Shown piece by piece: positions 36,258 through 45,000 of a stretch of 64,000 bases of DNA. Location: contig NEVA01000005.1 of the NCBI GenBank assembly GCA_002304445.1, positions 1 to 64,000 on the forward strand, given 5' to 3'. Within the stretch, counting starts at the first letter, position 1; every line of letters starts with the position of its first letter. Source of the DNA: Opitutia bacterium Tous-C4FEB. GTDB taxonomy: Bacteria; Verrucomicrobiota; Verrucomicrobiia; Opitutales; Opitutaceae. The translations under genes were made by a program, and so were the position numbers. Under the pieces are notes generated by a model. The model was not told where the DNA came from and did no database searches. It worked only from the letters and a program-made list of their open reading frames with translations.

Positions 36258-38164
36258 AAAAATTCATTCCTCTTCTCGTCCTTCTTCTAGGCACGCTCTA
36301 CCTCGGCAGCAAACTGCTGCCCCAGCGCTCCACCTCCGAGTTCAACCTCGCCGGCTTCGGCGACCTCCCCGTCCTGGTCAACGGCCGCATGAAGCCGATG
36401 GACACGGTCGCCCGGAATTCACTCCTCCTCTTCCAAGGCCGCCAAAGCGTCTCCACCGCCGCCGGCGTGAAGACAACTCACAACGCCTGGCTCCTCGACG
36501 TCTTCTTTAACTCGCCGGTCGCCGACTCTTACCGCGTTTTCGAAATCGTCCACCCCGATGTCCTCGCGCTCTTTGAGCTCAAGGCCGAAGACGGCGACGG
36601 CAAAAAACGGTTCTCTTACTCGGATCTCACCAAGAAAATCCCCGAGCTCGAAAAGCAAATCAAGCTCGCCCGGCCCATCGAGTCGGCTCTCCGCACGCCT
36701 TTTCAACGGGCAGTAGTTCAGCTTTACGGCGCTCTCGTCCAATACCAACAGCTCAAGCACACGCTGTCGCCGCCTACCAGCGACGACTACCTAGCCGAGG
36801 TTCTACGCTTCCAGAAGCTCATCCCCGAAGGCGTGGCCGCCGTCCGCGCCAAACAGGCCAACCAGCCCCACGACGAAGCGATCGCCAAGACGATGATCGA
36901 ATTCGGCCAACGCTACCTCTTCATGTCCGAGGTCACCTCCTACCTCGCGATTCCGCCCCCCAACAACGTCGCCGACGACACCGCATGGGTGACTACGGGA
37001 GCGTCCCTCCTCGGTGCCTTTCAACGCGGTTCGGTCGACTCCAGCGTCCTCGCCTACGCCGGCCTCGGCCACGCGTGGCGACTCAACCAACCCGAGCAAT
37101 TTAACAAGATCATCGAGCTCTACTCGGCCCAGATCAACCCGCGCTTCGGCGAGAGAATCCAAAAAGCCGACGCTGAGGCCCGATTCAACGCGGCCGAGCC
37201 GTTCTACGCCAGCATGACGCTCTACGTCTTCGCTTTCTTGCTCGCGATTTTCTCTTGGCTCAAGTGGCCCGAAGTCCTCGGACGCTCCGCGTTTTTTCTC
37301 ACCGGCCTTGCCTGGATCGCAACCACCGCCGGCATCGCGGTACGCATGTGGCTCGAGGGCCGCCCGCCCGTCACCAACCTTTACTCTTCCGCCCTTTTTG
37401 TCGGTTGGGGCTCCGTCGGACTTTGCCTTTTGCTAGAGGCGATTTACAAGAACGCCGTCGGCAGCGTTACGGCCGGCCTCATCGGATTCGCCACGCTGCT
37501 GGTGGCGCACCACCTCTCGCTCGCCGGCGACACGCTTGAAATGATGCGAGCCGTGCTCGATTCCAACTTCTGGTTGGCGACGCACGTCGTCATCGTGACC
37601 ATCGGCTATTCGGCCACTTACCTCGCGGGAGCGCTTGCGATGGTATACATCGTACGAGGACTCTTCACCCGTTCGCTCGATGCCTCGACCGCCGACTCCA
37701 TCAACCGCATGGTCTACGGCATTCTTTGCTTCGCGACGCTCTTCAGCTTCGCGGGCACGGTGCTTGGAGGCATCTGGGCCGATCAAAGCTGGGGCCGCTT
37801 CTGGGGCTGGGATCCGAAGGAGAATGGCGCGCTCATTATCGTCCTCTGGAATGCCCTCATCCTCCACGCCCGCTGGGGCGGGTTGGTGAAAGCCCGAGGC
37901 CTCATGGCCCTCGCGGTTTTCGGCAACGTGGTCACGAGCTGGAGTTGGTTCGGGACCAATATGCTCGGCGTCGGCCTGCACAGCTACGGCTTCACCGACT
38001 CCGGCTTCATGGCCTTGTCGACCTTCATCGTCAGCCAGCTCGCATTCATCGCCCTCGCGGTCGTGCCGCTTTCAAAATGGCGCAGCTTCTCCGCCACTCA
38101 AACCGGTAATGCGGTCACACCTTCCGTCCCAGCAGCTCCTCCGCGTGCGCCAGCGCGCTCTTAG
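36254..38164 (+). CDS. ccsA: Cytochrome c biogenesis protein CcsA (ResC) with N-terminal extension
   Basis: Starting at ATG 36254 (ATGA overlap) gives 636 residues. The N-terminal TM (about 4-20) is followed by an extracytoplasmic domain of about 300 residues beginning with FGDLPVLVNGRMKPMDTVAR, then an eight-TM CcsA-type domain (about 325-615) with the haem-binding WGRFWGWDPKENGAL motif near residue 516 and several conserved His residues. Ordinary CcsA is about 300-400 residues; the extension resembles that of fused CcsA proteins of Bacteroidota. It carries haem to apocytochromes with ResB. Its 3' end overlaps convergent recN by 50 bp. Confidence 0.94.
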   Translation: MKKFIPLLVLLLGTLYLGSKLLPQRSTSEFNLAGFGDLPVLVNGRMKPMDTVARNSLLLFQGRQSVSTAAGVKTTHNAWLLDVFFNSPVADSYRVFEIVHPDVLALFELKAEDGDGKKRFSYSDLTKKIPELEKQIKLARPIESALRTPFQRAVVQLYGALVQYQQLKHTLSPPTSDDYLAEVLRFQKLIPEGVAAVRAKQANQPHDEAIAKTMIEFGQRYLFMSEVTSYLAIPPPNNVADDTAWVTTGASLLGAFQRGSVDSSVLAYAGLGHAWRLNQPEQFNKIIELYSAQINPRFGERIQKADAEARFNAAEPFYASMTLYVFAFLLAIFSWLKWPEVLGRSAFFLTGLAWIATTAGIAVRMWLEGRPPVTNLYSSALFVGWGSVGLCLLLEAIYKNAVGSVTAGLIGFATLLVAHHLSLAGDTLEMMRAVLDSNFWLATHVVIVTIGYSATYLAGALAMVYIVRGLFTRSLDASTADSINRMVYGILCFATLFSFAGTVLGGIWADQSWGRFWGWDPKENGALIIVLWNALILHARWGGLVKARGLMALAVFGNVVTSWSWFGTNMLGVGLHSYGFTDSGFMALSTFIVSQLAFIALAVVPLSKWRSFSATQTGNAVTPSVPAAPPRAPARS

Positions 38165-39782
38165 CCGTCCGGTCGCCCAGCATCCGCGCCAACTCGCTCA
38201 CGCGCGCCTTTCGGTCTGCTTGAATCGGCGCGATCCCGACCACCGCGCGGTCCTTAGATTGATCCTTGGTCACCACCAGATGTGACACCGCCTGCGCCGC
38301 CACCTGCGGCAAATGCGTCACGCAGAGCACTTGGTGGTTCTTCGCTATCCCCGCCATCTTCTCACCCACGACGCGACCGATCTCCCCACCCACGTTGGCA
38401 TCCACTTCGTCGAATACCAACAGGGGCACATCGTCCAAGTCCGCCAGCACCGTCTTCAGGGCCAACATCACCCGCGCAAGTTCTCCGCTCGAAGCGATCC
38501 GGCTGAGCGGCAACGGCGCCTCGCCCACATTGGGTGAAAACAAAAACTCGCACCCCGTGTCGCCCATCGGCCCCGGCTGCGCCAACGCCATCACCCGCAC
38601 CTGAAAATCGGCCTTCTTGAAGCCCAGTTGGGCGATTGCTTTCGCCGCGATTTTACCCAGCTCTTTCGCCGCTTTCTCCCGCACCAAGCCCAACTCTTTC
38701 CCCGCCGCCCGCATGGCCCGCTCCGCCTCGGTGATCTGCTTCTCCAGCCGCGCCAACGCTCCGTCCAAATCGCCCTGCACTTCCAGCCGCCGCTTTAGCT
38801 CGTCTCGCGCCGCGATCACCGCCGTTACTTCGCCGCCGTGCTTCCGTTTCAGCTCCAGCCAAGTATTCATGCGCTCGGTGATCTGCTCGGCCTGTTCCGG
38901 ATCAAATTGCAGCTCCGCTCCCAGCGCCGAGAACTCCGCGCCCAGATCGTTTAGCTCGATTGCGGCCGCCGCCATCCGCTCGGCCAGAGGCCGGCTCGCC
39001 GCGTCGATCAATTCGAGCGCCCGCACCTCTCGCAACAGCCCCGCGATCCGCCCTTGCACCCCGTCGTCCCCCGTCAACCCGCCCGCAATCGCCTGCGTGA
39101 GTTCGATCAACTCCTGCCCGCGATTCATCCGCGAAAAATCCCGCTCCAACGCCTCAATTGCCTCCGTCGATAACTCCAGCGCCTCCATCCGCTTCAAGTG
39201 GTTCTCCAAAAACTCGAGCTGGCTCGGCGACAACTTGGTCTCGCCCAAGATCTGCTCCCGTTCAGCCAGGCGGTCCCGCCACTGGAGATATCTGCCCCGA
39301 TAGGTTGCCAGGGGCTCCGCCGCCCGCCCAAAAAGATCCAACAGTTCCAGCTGACAACTCTCCTTCAGTAATCGGCGCGGTTCGCTCGGTCCGTGAAAAT
39401 CCACCCAGTGCTCCCCCAGCCGCTGCAACGCCGCGAGCGTGGCCAAGCTCCCGTTGACGGTGATTTTGGCCGGCTTTTCCCGGGCGAGACTGCGCTTGAG
39501 CAGCAAGAGCCCGTCCTCGCATGCCGGCAATTCAAGCGACGCCAAAATCGCGTCGATCCTGGCCGCCTTCACGAAAAACAAGGCTGCTTCCACATCACAT
39601 GCCGCCGCACCTTGGCGGATCACGGTTTTATCAGCCCGCTCGCCCGCGAGCAGGCTGAGCGCCCCGAGCAAAATACTTTTTCCCGCGCCGGTCTCGCCCG
39701 TGACCGCAGTGAACCCAGCCTCAAACTCGAGCGACACTTCTTCCAACAGGGCGAGATTCCGAATCCGGAGCGATTGCAGCAT
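38115..39782 (-). CDS. recN: DNA repair protein RecN
   Basis: This 555-residue SMC-like ATPase acts in double-strand break repair. Walker A TGETGAGKS lies near residues 28-36, a long coiled-coil (about 150-370) follows, and the C-terminal part has the ABC signature region (ASSGELARVMLALK) and Walker B (LLVFDEVDANVGG). It shares 50 bp with the convergent ccsA 3' end. No SOS-type operator was recognised upstream. Confidence 0.96.
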   Translation of the reverse strand: MLQSLRIRNLALLEEVSLEFEAGFTAVTGETGAGKSILLGALSLLAGERADKTVIRQGAAACDVEAALFFVKAARIDAILASLELPACEDGLLLLKRSLAREKPAKITVNGSLATLAALQRLGEHWVDFHGPSEPRRLLKESCQLELLDLFGRAAEPLATYRGRYLQWRDRLAEREQILGETKLSPSQLEFLENHLKRMEALELSTEAIEALERDFSRMNRGQELIELTQAIAGGLTGDDGVQGRIAGLLREVRALELIDAASRPLAERMAAAAIELNDLGAEFSALGAELQFDPEQAEQITERMNTWLELKRKHGGEVTAVIAARDELKRRLEVQGDLDGALARLEKQITEAERAMRAAGKELGLVREKAAKELGKIAAKAIAQLGFKKADFQVRVMALAQPGPMGDTGCEFLFSPNVGEAPLPLSRIASSGELARVMLALKTVLADLDDVPLLVFDEVDANVGGEIGRVVGEKMAGIAKNHQVLCVTHLPQVAAQAVSHLVVTKDQSKDRAVVGIAPIQADRKARVSELARMLGDRTAKSALAHAEELLGRKV

Positions 39783-39874
39783 ACAGGCAATGGGCCCAAA
39801 AAATCCTCCGCGATCAAGCGCGAGAACACAATCAGTCGACAGTATCTGCCCAGCCGCGACCTAATCCGCTCGCC

Positions 39875-39913
39875 ATAAAAAACCCCTCAAGAACCACGGG
39901 GATTTGAGGGGCT
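39875..39913 (-). terminator. Terminator after tRNA-Arg
   Basis: On the minus strand, CCCCTCAA and TTGAGGGG (39883-39890 and 39904-39911 on the plus strand) form an 8-bp stem followed by TTTTTT. A run of T on the other side means it could stop transcription both ways. It lies between the tRNA and recN. Confidence 0.8.
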
Positions 39914-39922
39914 TTTCAAAGC

Positions 39923-39999
39923 TGGTGCGGCCATAGGGAGTCGAACCCCAAACCTCCAGATTCGTAGTCTGGCGCTCTATCCAGTTGAGCTATGGCCGC
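39923..39999 (-). tRNA. tRNA-Arg(ACG)
   Basis: This 77-nt cloverleaf on the minus strand has acceptor GCGGCCA/TGGCCGC, D stem GCTC/GAGC, an anticodon loop CTACGAA with anticodon ACG (complement of 39963-39965), a T loop beginning TTCGA, and an encoded CCA. A34 is expected to be edited to inosine by TadA. A terminator follows directly. Confidence 0.97.
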
Positions 40000-40173
40000 A
40001 AAACTGAAGGGAAAAAGAAGCAAGTATTCGTCCGGCAGTGCAAGCGCGAACTTACCCTTCACCCCGCAAGTTTTTCATCCTGTCACGCGGCGCAGCCAAT
40101 CGGGCCTAGGCTCAACAATCGCCCCGCGAGTCCATGAACGCTCCCTGCTCTCTTCCCTCCTGTCCGGGCGGGC

Positions 40174-41898
40174 TCAAACCTCCGCCATGCGCCAATCGAC
40201 CAGCTCAAGCTGCAGGAGTTTGCGATCGTTGAAATGATTCCACGCCAGCTCGACGGCAAAATCCAAGGGGACGCCCAGTGGCGGCATCCGATGCGCCATC
40301 TTCCACGCCACCCCGTGCAGTCGCCGACCTTGTGTATCGTCAAAACTGAAGCGGAAGTGAATGTCTTTAAACGTCACCGGTCTCTGTCTCAGCACCACGT
40401 CCCGAACCCCGAACACCGGCTCCGGGTTACTCTGGCCAAAGGGTTGCATCGCCTCCAGTTCGCCCATCAGGCCGTCACTGATCTGCTCCGCCCTCAGCCA
40501 CACGGCGATCTTCAGCTTGGCCTCGGCAATATCGCCGCCGGCGTGCGCCAGCACCGCCTCGGCGAACCTGCCTCGAAATTCATCCAGCCGCGTTTTCGGC
40601 AACGAGATTCCCACCGCCATGGGATGACCGCCCCAGCTCGTCAGTGACTTGCTGCAAGTGGCCAACACCTCGACCAAGTTCACGCCATCCACGCTGCGCC
40701 CCGAGCCTTTCGCCAAGTCGCCTTCATTGCCGAGCACCACACAGGGCCGGTTGTATTTTCTAGTCACGCGACCGGCCACGATTCCAACCACCCCGGGATG
40801 CCAGTCCTCGCTGAACAACACGATGCCGGGCGACTGCGCATAATGACTCTCGATCATCCGCTCCGCTTCCTCGGTGATGCCACGTTCAATGTCCTGCCGC
40901 TCCCGGTTGAACACCTCCAGCTGCTGTGCGGTGCGCGCACAGAACGTCCGATCCTCACTCAACAAGAGTTCAACCGACAATGACGCATCGGCCAGACGAC
41001 CCGAAGCATTGATTCGCGGCCCCAGCCGGAAGGAGATGTCCGAAGGTTTGATCGTTTGGCCGGGACGAACGCCAGCAATCTCCATCAACGCCCGCAGCCC
41101 CGGACGCTCCGAACCTTCGATGATGCGCAAACCTTGCCTGGCCAGCAATCGATTCTCCCCCATCAGTGGCACCAAATCGGCGATCGTTCCCAGCGCGACC
41201 AAATCAAGCTGGTCGCGCAGCTTGATGCGAAAAGCCACCGGATTGTTTTCCGCCCGCAGCAACTTGAGCAAGCCGTGCACCAGCTTAAAAACCAAACCGA
41301 CCGTGCAGAGATTCCGCCACGCGGCATCCGCGCCAGTTTCATCCGCCGCCACGTGAGGGTTGATCAAGATGCCCTCAACCAGAGGAATCTCCTTTGATCG
41401 GTGATGATCTACGACGAGCACGTCGATTCCCAGACCACGCAGGTAGGCAACCTCTTCATGGGAATTTGTGCCGCAGTCCAACGCCACGAACAAAGCCGGC
41501 CTCTCCGCCTCAAGCGCGCGGTCGATCGCACTGCGCGAAAGACCGTAGCCATCAGCCGATCGCCGTGGCACGACAAACTTCGGATCGAGTCCGAATCGCC
41601 GCAAAATCGTGACCAACAACGCCGTGCTGCTTACGCCGTCGACGTCATAATCGCCCAAAACAACCACCGATTCGCGCCGCGCGATCGCCGTGCGCAAGCG
41701 ATCCGCGCCAGCCTCGAGATTGCGCAGAAGAAACGGATCCCGCAACGCCGCCAGCGACGGCTGGAGGAACTCTGCGGCTGACGCAGGATCCGTGACCCCG
41801 GCCGAAAGCAACAGCTCCGCCAGCACCGGGCTTACGCCGGCGATTTTCCCGAAGGCCGCGATCTGATCAGCCGGGCTCGGCGAATAAATCCAACGCAT
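40174..41898 (-). CDS. recJ: Single-stranded-DNA-specific exonuclease RecJ
   Basis: This 574-residue 5'-3' exonuclease acts in recombination and repair. DHH-family motifs are clear: DYDVDG (83-88), DCGTN (141-145), DHH (164-166), and the DHHA1 motif GGHPMAVG. The length is normal. It is transcribed leftward, 87 bp after the secDF stop, possibly as the last gene of the yajC-secDF-recJ run. This gene order is common in some bacteria. Confidence 0.96.
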   Translation of the reverse strand: MRWIYSPSPADQIAAFGKIAGVSPVLAELLLSAGVTDPASAAEFLQPSLAALRDPFLLRNLEAGADRLRTAIARRESVVVLGDYDVDGVSSTALLVTILRRFGLDPKFVVPRRSADGYGLSRSAIDRALEAERPALFVALDCGTNSHEEVAYLRGLGIDVLVVDHHRSKEIPLVEGILINPHVAADETGADAAWRNLCTVGLVFKLVHGLLKLLRAENNPVAFRIKLRDQLDLVALGTIADLVPLMGENRLLARQGLRIIEGSERPGLRALMEIAGVRPGQTIKPSDISFRLGPRINASGRLADASLSVELLLSEDRTFCARTAQQLEVFNRERQDIERGITEEAERMIESHYAQSPGIVLFSEDWHPGVVGIVAGRVTRKYNRPCVVLGNEGDLAKGSGRSVDGVNLVEVLATCSKSLTSWGGHPMAVGISLPKTRLDEFRGRFAEAVLAHAGGDIAEAKLKIAVWLRAEQISDGLMGELEAMQPFGQSNPEPVFGVRDVVLRQRPVTFKDIHFRFSFDDTQGRRLHGVAWKMAHRMPPLGVPLDFAVELAWNHFNDRKLLQLELVDWRMAEV

Positions 41899-41985
41899 GG
41901 GAATGCTCCGGGGGTGCGCAATGCTCCGATTGCGCCCGTCGCGCCGGCGGTCAGTTCCCGATCGGCGCGCACCACCCCGAACCCG

Positions 41986-44547
41986 TTACTCCGACGCCTT
42001 GCTGGAGCCGCTCCACTCGTATTTCGGAGCGACGTCGGCATGGGCCTCGACGTGTTTCCGATCGCCCTTGTGCCACCAGAAAAACACCGGTGTGGCGATG
42101 AACAGCGAGGAGAATGTCCCGGTGAGCACACCGATCAGCAGGGTGAAGGCGATGTCATTCACCTCCCCCGTGGTTGTGACGATCAGAGTGATAGCGGTAA
42201 GGAAGGTCGTACCACCGGTGATAATCGTGCGCGAAAGCGTGAGGTTCAGCGAGCGGTTGATGATGTCACGCAGCGTACCGCCCGGATTGAGTTTCAGCTC
42301 TTCGCGGATGCGGTCAAATACGACCACGGTGTCATTGATGGAGTAACCGATGATTAGCAAAATCGCCGCTACCATCGACGCGTTGAACTGGCGGTCAAAG
42401 AGGACAAAAATGCCGATCGTGATCAGCAAATCGTGGACCGTGGAGACGACCGCTCCGACGCCAAATCCCATTTCGAAGCGAAACGCCACATAGCCGAAAA
42501 TCAAAACCAAGGCCCAGAAGATCGATTTCCATGCGTTCAACTGGATCTCTTTTCCGACTGAGGCGCCGATCCGTGTTTCCCCGACCATTTCAAAGCCTGC
42601 TTTCGGCAGCGCTTGCTGCAGTTTTCCAACTGCGGGTTTGGCCTCATCAAACGGCGCCGTGACCAACAGCACCTCGCGGGCACCGCCGATCGGTTGCTGA
42701 TAAGAAAATGAAACGTCCTTCAGGTTTTGCTGGGCCGCCGCGCGGTTCAGATCGGCGATTTCAAGTTTCTCCGAGAACTTCAGGGTGACGGTATCTCCGC
42801 CGACAAAGTCGATGCCGTAGATATCTTTGCCTTTGTAAACGACCGTTCCGGCTCCGACGAGAACGATGATCCAAGACGCAATGAAGGCCGGTTTGGCGTG
42901 CTTCAGGAAGTCGATGTTGGTGTTCTGCAAAATCGAGAACATTTTCAGATTCTTGATGTTTGCGCTATAGACCAAGAATTCGAGCAGCAGCTTGCTGATC
43001 ACAACCGCCGCAAACATCGTCGTGAAGATGCCGACGCCGAGCGTGAAGCCGAAACCCTTCACCGAGCCGGTGCCGAGCAGATACATGATGAGCGCGACGA
43101 GGAAGGTCGTCACGTTTGAGTCGAGAATCGCCGACCACGCCTTCTCAAACCCGGCTTCGAGCGAGGCTGCGAGCGATTTACCGAGCTTCAATTCTTCGCG
43201 CATGCGCTCGAAAATCAGGATATTCGAGTCCACGGACATCGCCAGCGTGAGCACGATACCGGCGATACCGGGCATCGTGAGCGTCGCACCGAACGAGGCC
43301 ATCACGCCCAGTGTCACGAGCACGTTCAGACCCATGCCGATCGCAGCCACCAACCCGCCCAAGGTGTAAAACATCAGCATGAATCCGATGGTCAGCGATA
43401 CGCTAACGATAAAGGCGTTGCGGGCGCTGAGGACCGCATCTTTCGCCAAGGTAGGACCGACTTCGTATTGCTCTTTGATGATGAGCGGCAGGTCGAGGGG
43501 GTTGTTCAGGACGTTGGCGAGGTTGATCGCCTCACGGTCCGTGAAGTTGCCGGAAATCACAGCGGAGTCGCTGTTGATCTCCTGCTTCACCGTCGGTGCG
43601 GAATAAAGTTTGCCGTCGAGAACAATGGCGAGACGACCAAGGCGCTGGGCCTGTTGGCCGCCCTCCGCGATGGCGCGGGTAACCTCGGCAAAGCGCTTCG
43701 AACCGTCACTCGTGAATTGCAAGATCACCTCCGGCTTCCCGTAAAGGTCGGGACGGGCGAACGCGCTCGAGATCATCTCACCCGTCATTTCGGGGATGCG
43801 TTTGACGAAGAGCTCCTCCGTGCCCGATTCGCCACCGCGACCTTCGTAGTCCAAAGTCAAAACCTCGTATCCGGGAGGGGCGTCGAGTGGCGAGGTTGTC
43901 AGCGGAGACTGGTTCGGGTTGACGATCCGGAACGCGAGCTGTGCCGGCTTCTTCACGTTGTCGACCACCTCAGGGTTATCCTTGGTGTTGATATCGGGCA
44001 GTTGCACTTCGATACGGTTATTGCCCAGCGGGCGGATCACCGGCTCAGCCACGCCGAACGAGTTGATGCGAGCGCCGATGATTTCGATCGCCTTGTTCAG
44101 CTTTTCTTCGCGCTGGTTATCATCTCCTGCCAACCCGCCAGCGGCTTTTTCATCGACCTCGAGCGTGAAGGCCACGCCGCCCTTCAAATCGAGACCGAGT
44201 TGCAGACGGCTCTTGGAGCGACGCAGCAATTCTCCGAGCAAAATTTCGTTTCGCTTTGGAATGTTCTTCAGCGACTCCTCTAGTTTGATCTCGGGAAAGT
44301 AAACCGTGAGATCGATTTTTCGCTCGGTGCCGATCTGCTTCAACGCGACAAATTCGCTGGGAGCGGTGCCAGCCTTTTTACGGGCGGCAGCTTCATCGAG
44401 CAGCTTGGCGAATTCGGCCGGCTTGGCTTTGGCGTGCTCCTTCGCATAGGTCACGAAAGGGACGGCATTGAACGGGATGAGTTCGGCGACCGCCCACGCC
44501 GCGATGAGGGCGGAGAGGACGATTTTCCAGGCGTTGCGTTTGAGCAT
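41986..44547 (-). CDS. secDF: SecD-SecF fusion protein translocase subunit
   Basis: Starting at ATG 44547 gives 853 residues; an earlier in-frame start at 44613 is less likely. The SecD part has one N-terminal TM (about 10-26), a large periplasmic domain with LGLDLKGGVAFTLEVDE, and a cluster of TMs. The SecF part begins near MFSILQNTNIDF and has its own periplasmic loop (IDFVGGDTVTLKF) and TMs, giving about 12 TMs in all. It uses proton motive force to pull proteins through SecYEG. The fused form occurs in several phyla. It follows yajC. Confidence 0.96.
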   Translation of the reverse strand: MLKRNAWKIVLSALIAAWAVAELIPFNAVPFVTYAKEHAKAKPAEFAKLLDEAAARKKAGTAPSEFVALKQIGTERKIDLTVYFPEIKLEESLKNIPKRNEILLGELLRRSKSRLQLGLDLKGGVAFTLEVDEKAAGGLAGDDNQREEKLNKAIEIIGARINSFGVAEPVIRPLGNNRIEVQLPDINTKDNPEVVDNVKKPAQLAFRIVNPNQSPLTTSPLDAPPGYEVLTLDYEGRGGESGTEELFVKRIPEMTGEMISSAFARPDLYGKPEVILQFTSDGSKRFAEVTRAIAEGGQQAQRLGRLAIVLDGKLYSAPTVKQEINSDSAVISGNFTDREAINLANVLNNPLDLPLIIKEQYEVGPTLAKDAVLSARNAFIVSVSLTIGFMLMFYTLGGLVAAIGMGLNVLVTLGVMASFGATLTMPGIAGIVLTLAMSVDSNILIFERMREELKLGKSLAASLEAGFEKAWSAILDSNVTTFLVALIMYLLGTGSVKGFGFTLGVGIFTTMFAAVVISKLLLEFLVYSANIKNLKMFSILQNTNIDFLKHAKPAFIASWIIVLVGAGTVVYKGKDIYGIDFVGGDTVTLKFSEKLEIADLNRAAAQQNLKDVSFSYQQPIGGAREVLLVTAPFDEAKPAVGKLQQALPKAGFEMVGETRIGASVGKEIQLNAWKSIFWALVLIFGYVAFRFEMGFGVGAVVSTVHDLLITIGIFVLFDRQFNASMVAAILLIIGYSINDTVVVFDRIREELKLNPGGTLRDIINRSLNLTLSRTIITGGTTFLTAITLIVTTTGEVNDIAFTLLIGVLTGTFSSLFIATPVFFWWHKGDRKHVEAHADVAPKYEWSGSSKASE

Positions 44548-44631
44548 GTTCGTATTGGTTAAATGGGGATTTAGTTTCCGGCCGCCCTTCGGGGCGCACC
44601 GGATCGAAACCAAGCTGGCGGGAATCGCCGG

Positions 44632-44991
44632 TTACTTCTTTTCCTCTACACCGTTTCTCTTGGTCACCGAGGAAATGAAGCCTTTGGCAATTTCGACCTT
44701 CGTCGTGTCCGAGATACGGACGATGAAACGGTCCTCCTTAACGTTGGTCACAACACCGTAGATGCCACCGGTCGTGAGGACTTCGTCACCCGATTGTAAC
44801 TCGCTCAACATTTTCTCGTGTGCCTTCTGCTTTTTGCGCTGGGGGGCGATAAAGAGGAAATAAAAACCACCCGCGATCAGCGCGTAAAAAAGCAGCATCT
44901 GCCACATCGGGCCCGGACCGGCGGGGGCCGCGGAGGGCGCGGTGGCTTGAGCAAAGTGTGTAAGGGCGGCGAAAGGAGACATATTCGTCAT
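44632..44991 (-). CDS. yajC: Preprotein translocase subunit YajC
   Basis: This 119-residue protein has one TM segment (MLLFYALIAGGFYFLFIAPQ, about 32-51) followed by the YajC domain with KKQKAHEKMLSELQSGDEV and TTGGIYGVV. It associates with SecDF in the inner membrane. It is the first gene of the leftward secretion unit and diverges from speA with only 9 bp between the chosen starts, so promoters must overlap the coding ends or the true speA start is further downstream. Confidence 0.95.
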   Translation of the reverse strand: MTNMSPFAALTHFAQATAPSAAPAGPGPMWQMLLFYALIAGGFYFLFIAPQRKKQKAHEKMLSELQSGDEVLTTGGIYGVVTNVKEDRFIVRISDTTKVEIAKGFISSVTKRNGVEEKK

Positions 44992-45000
44992 TGCGTGTTG

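Noticed and set aside
44818-45000. Longer N-terminus for speA
   Set aside because: This part is antisense to yajC and is rich in Arg/Gly. Translation from 45001 or 45079 is more plausible.
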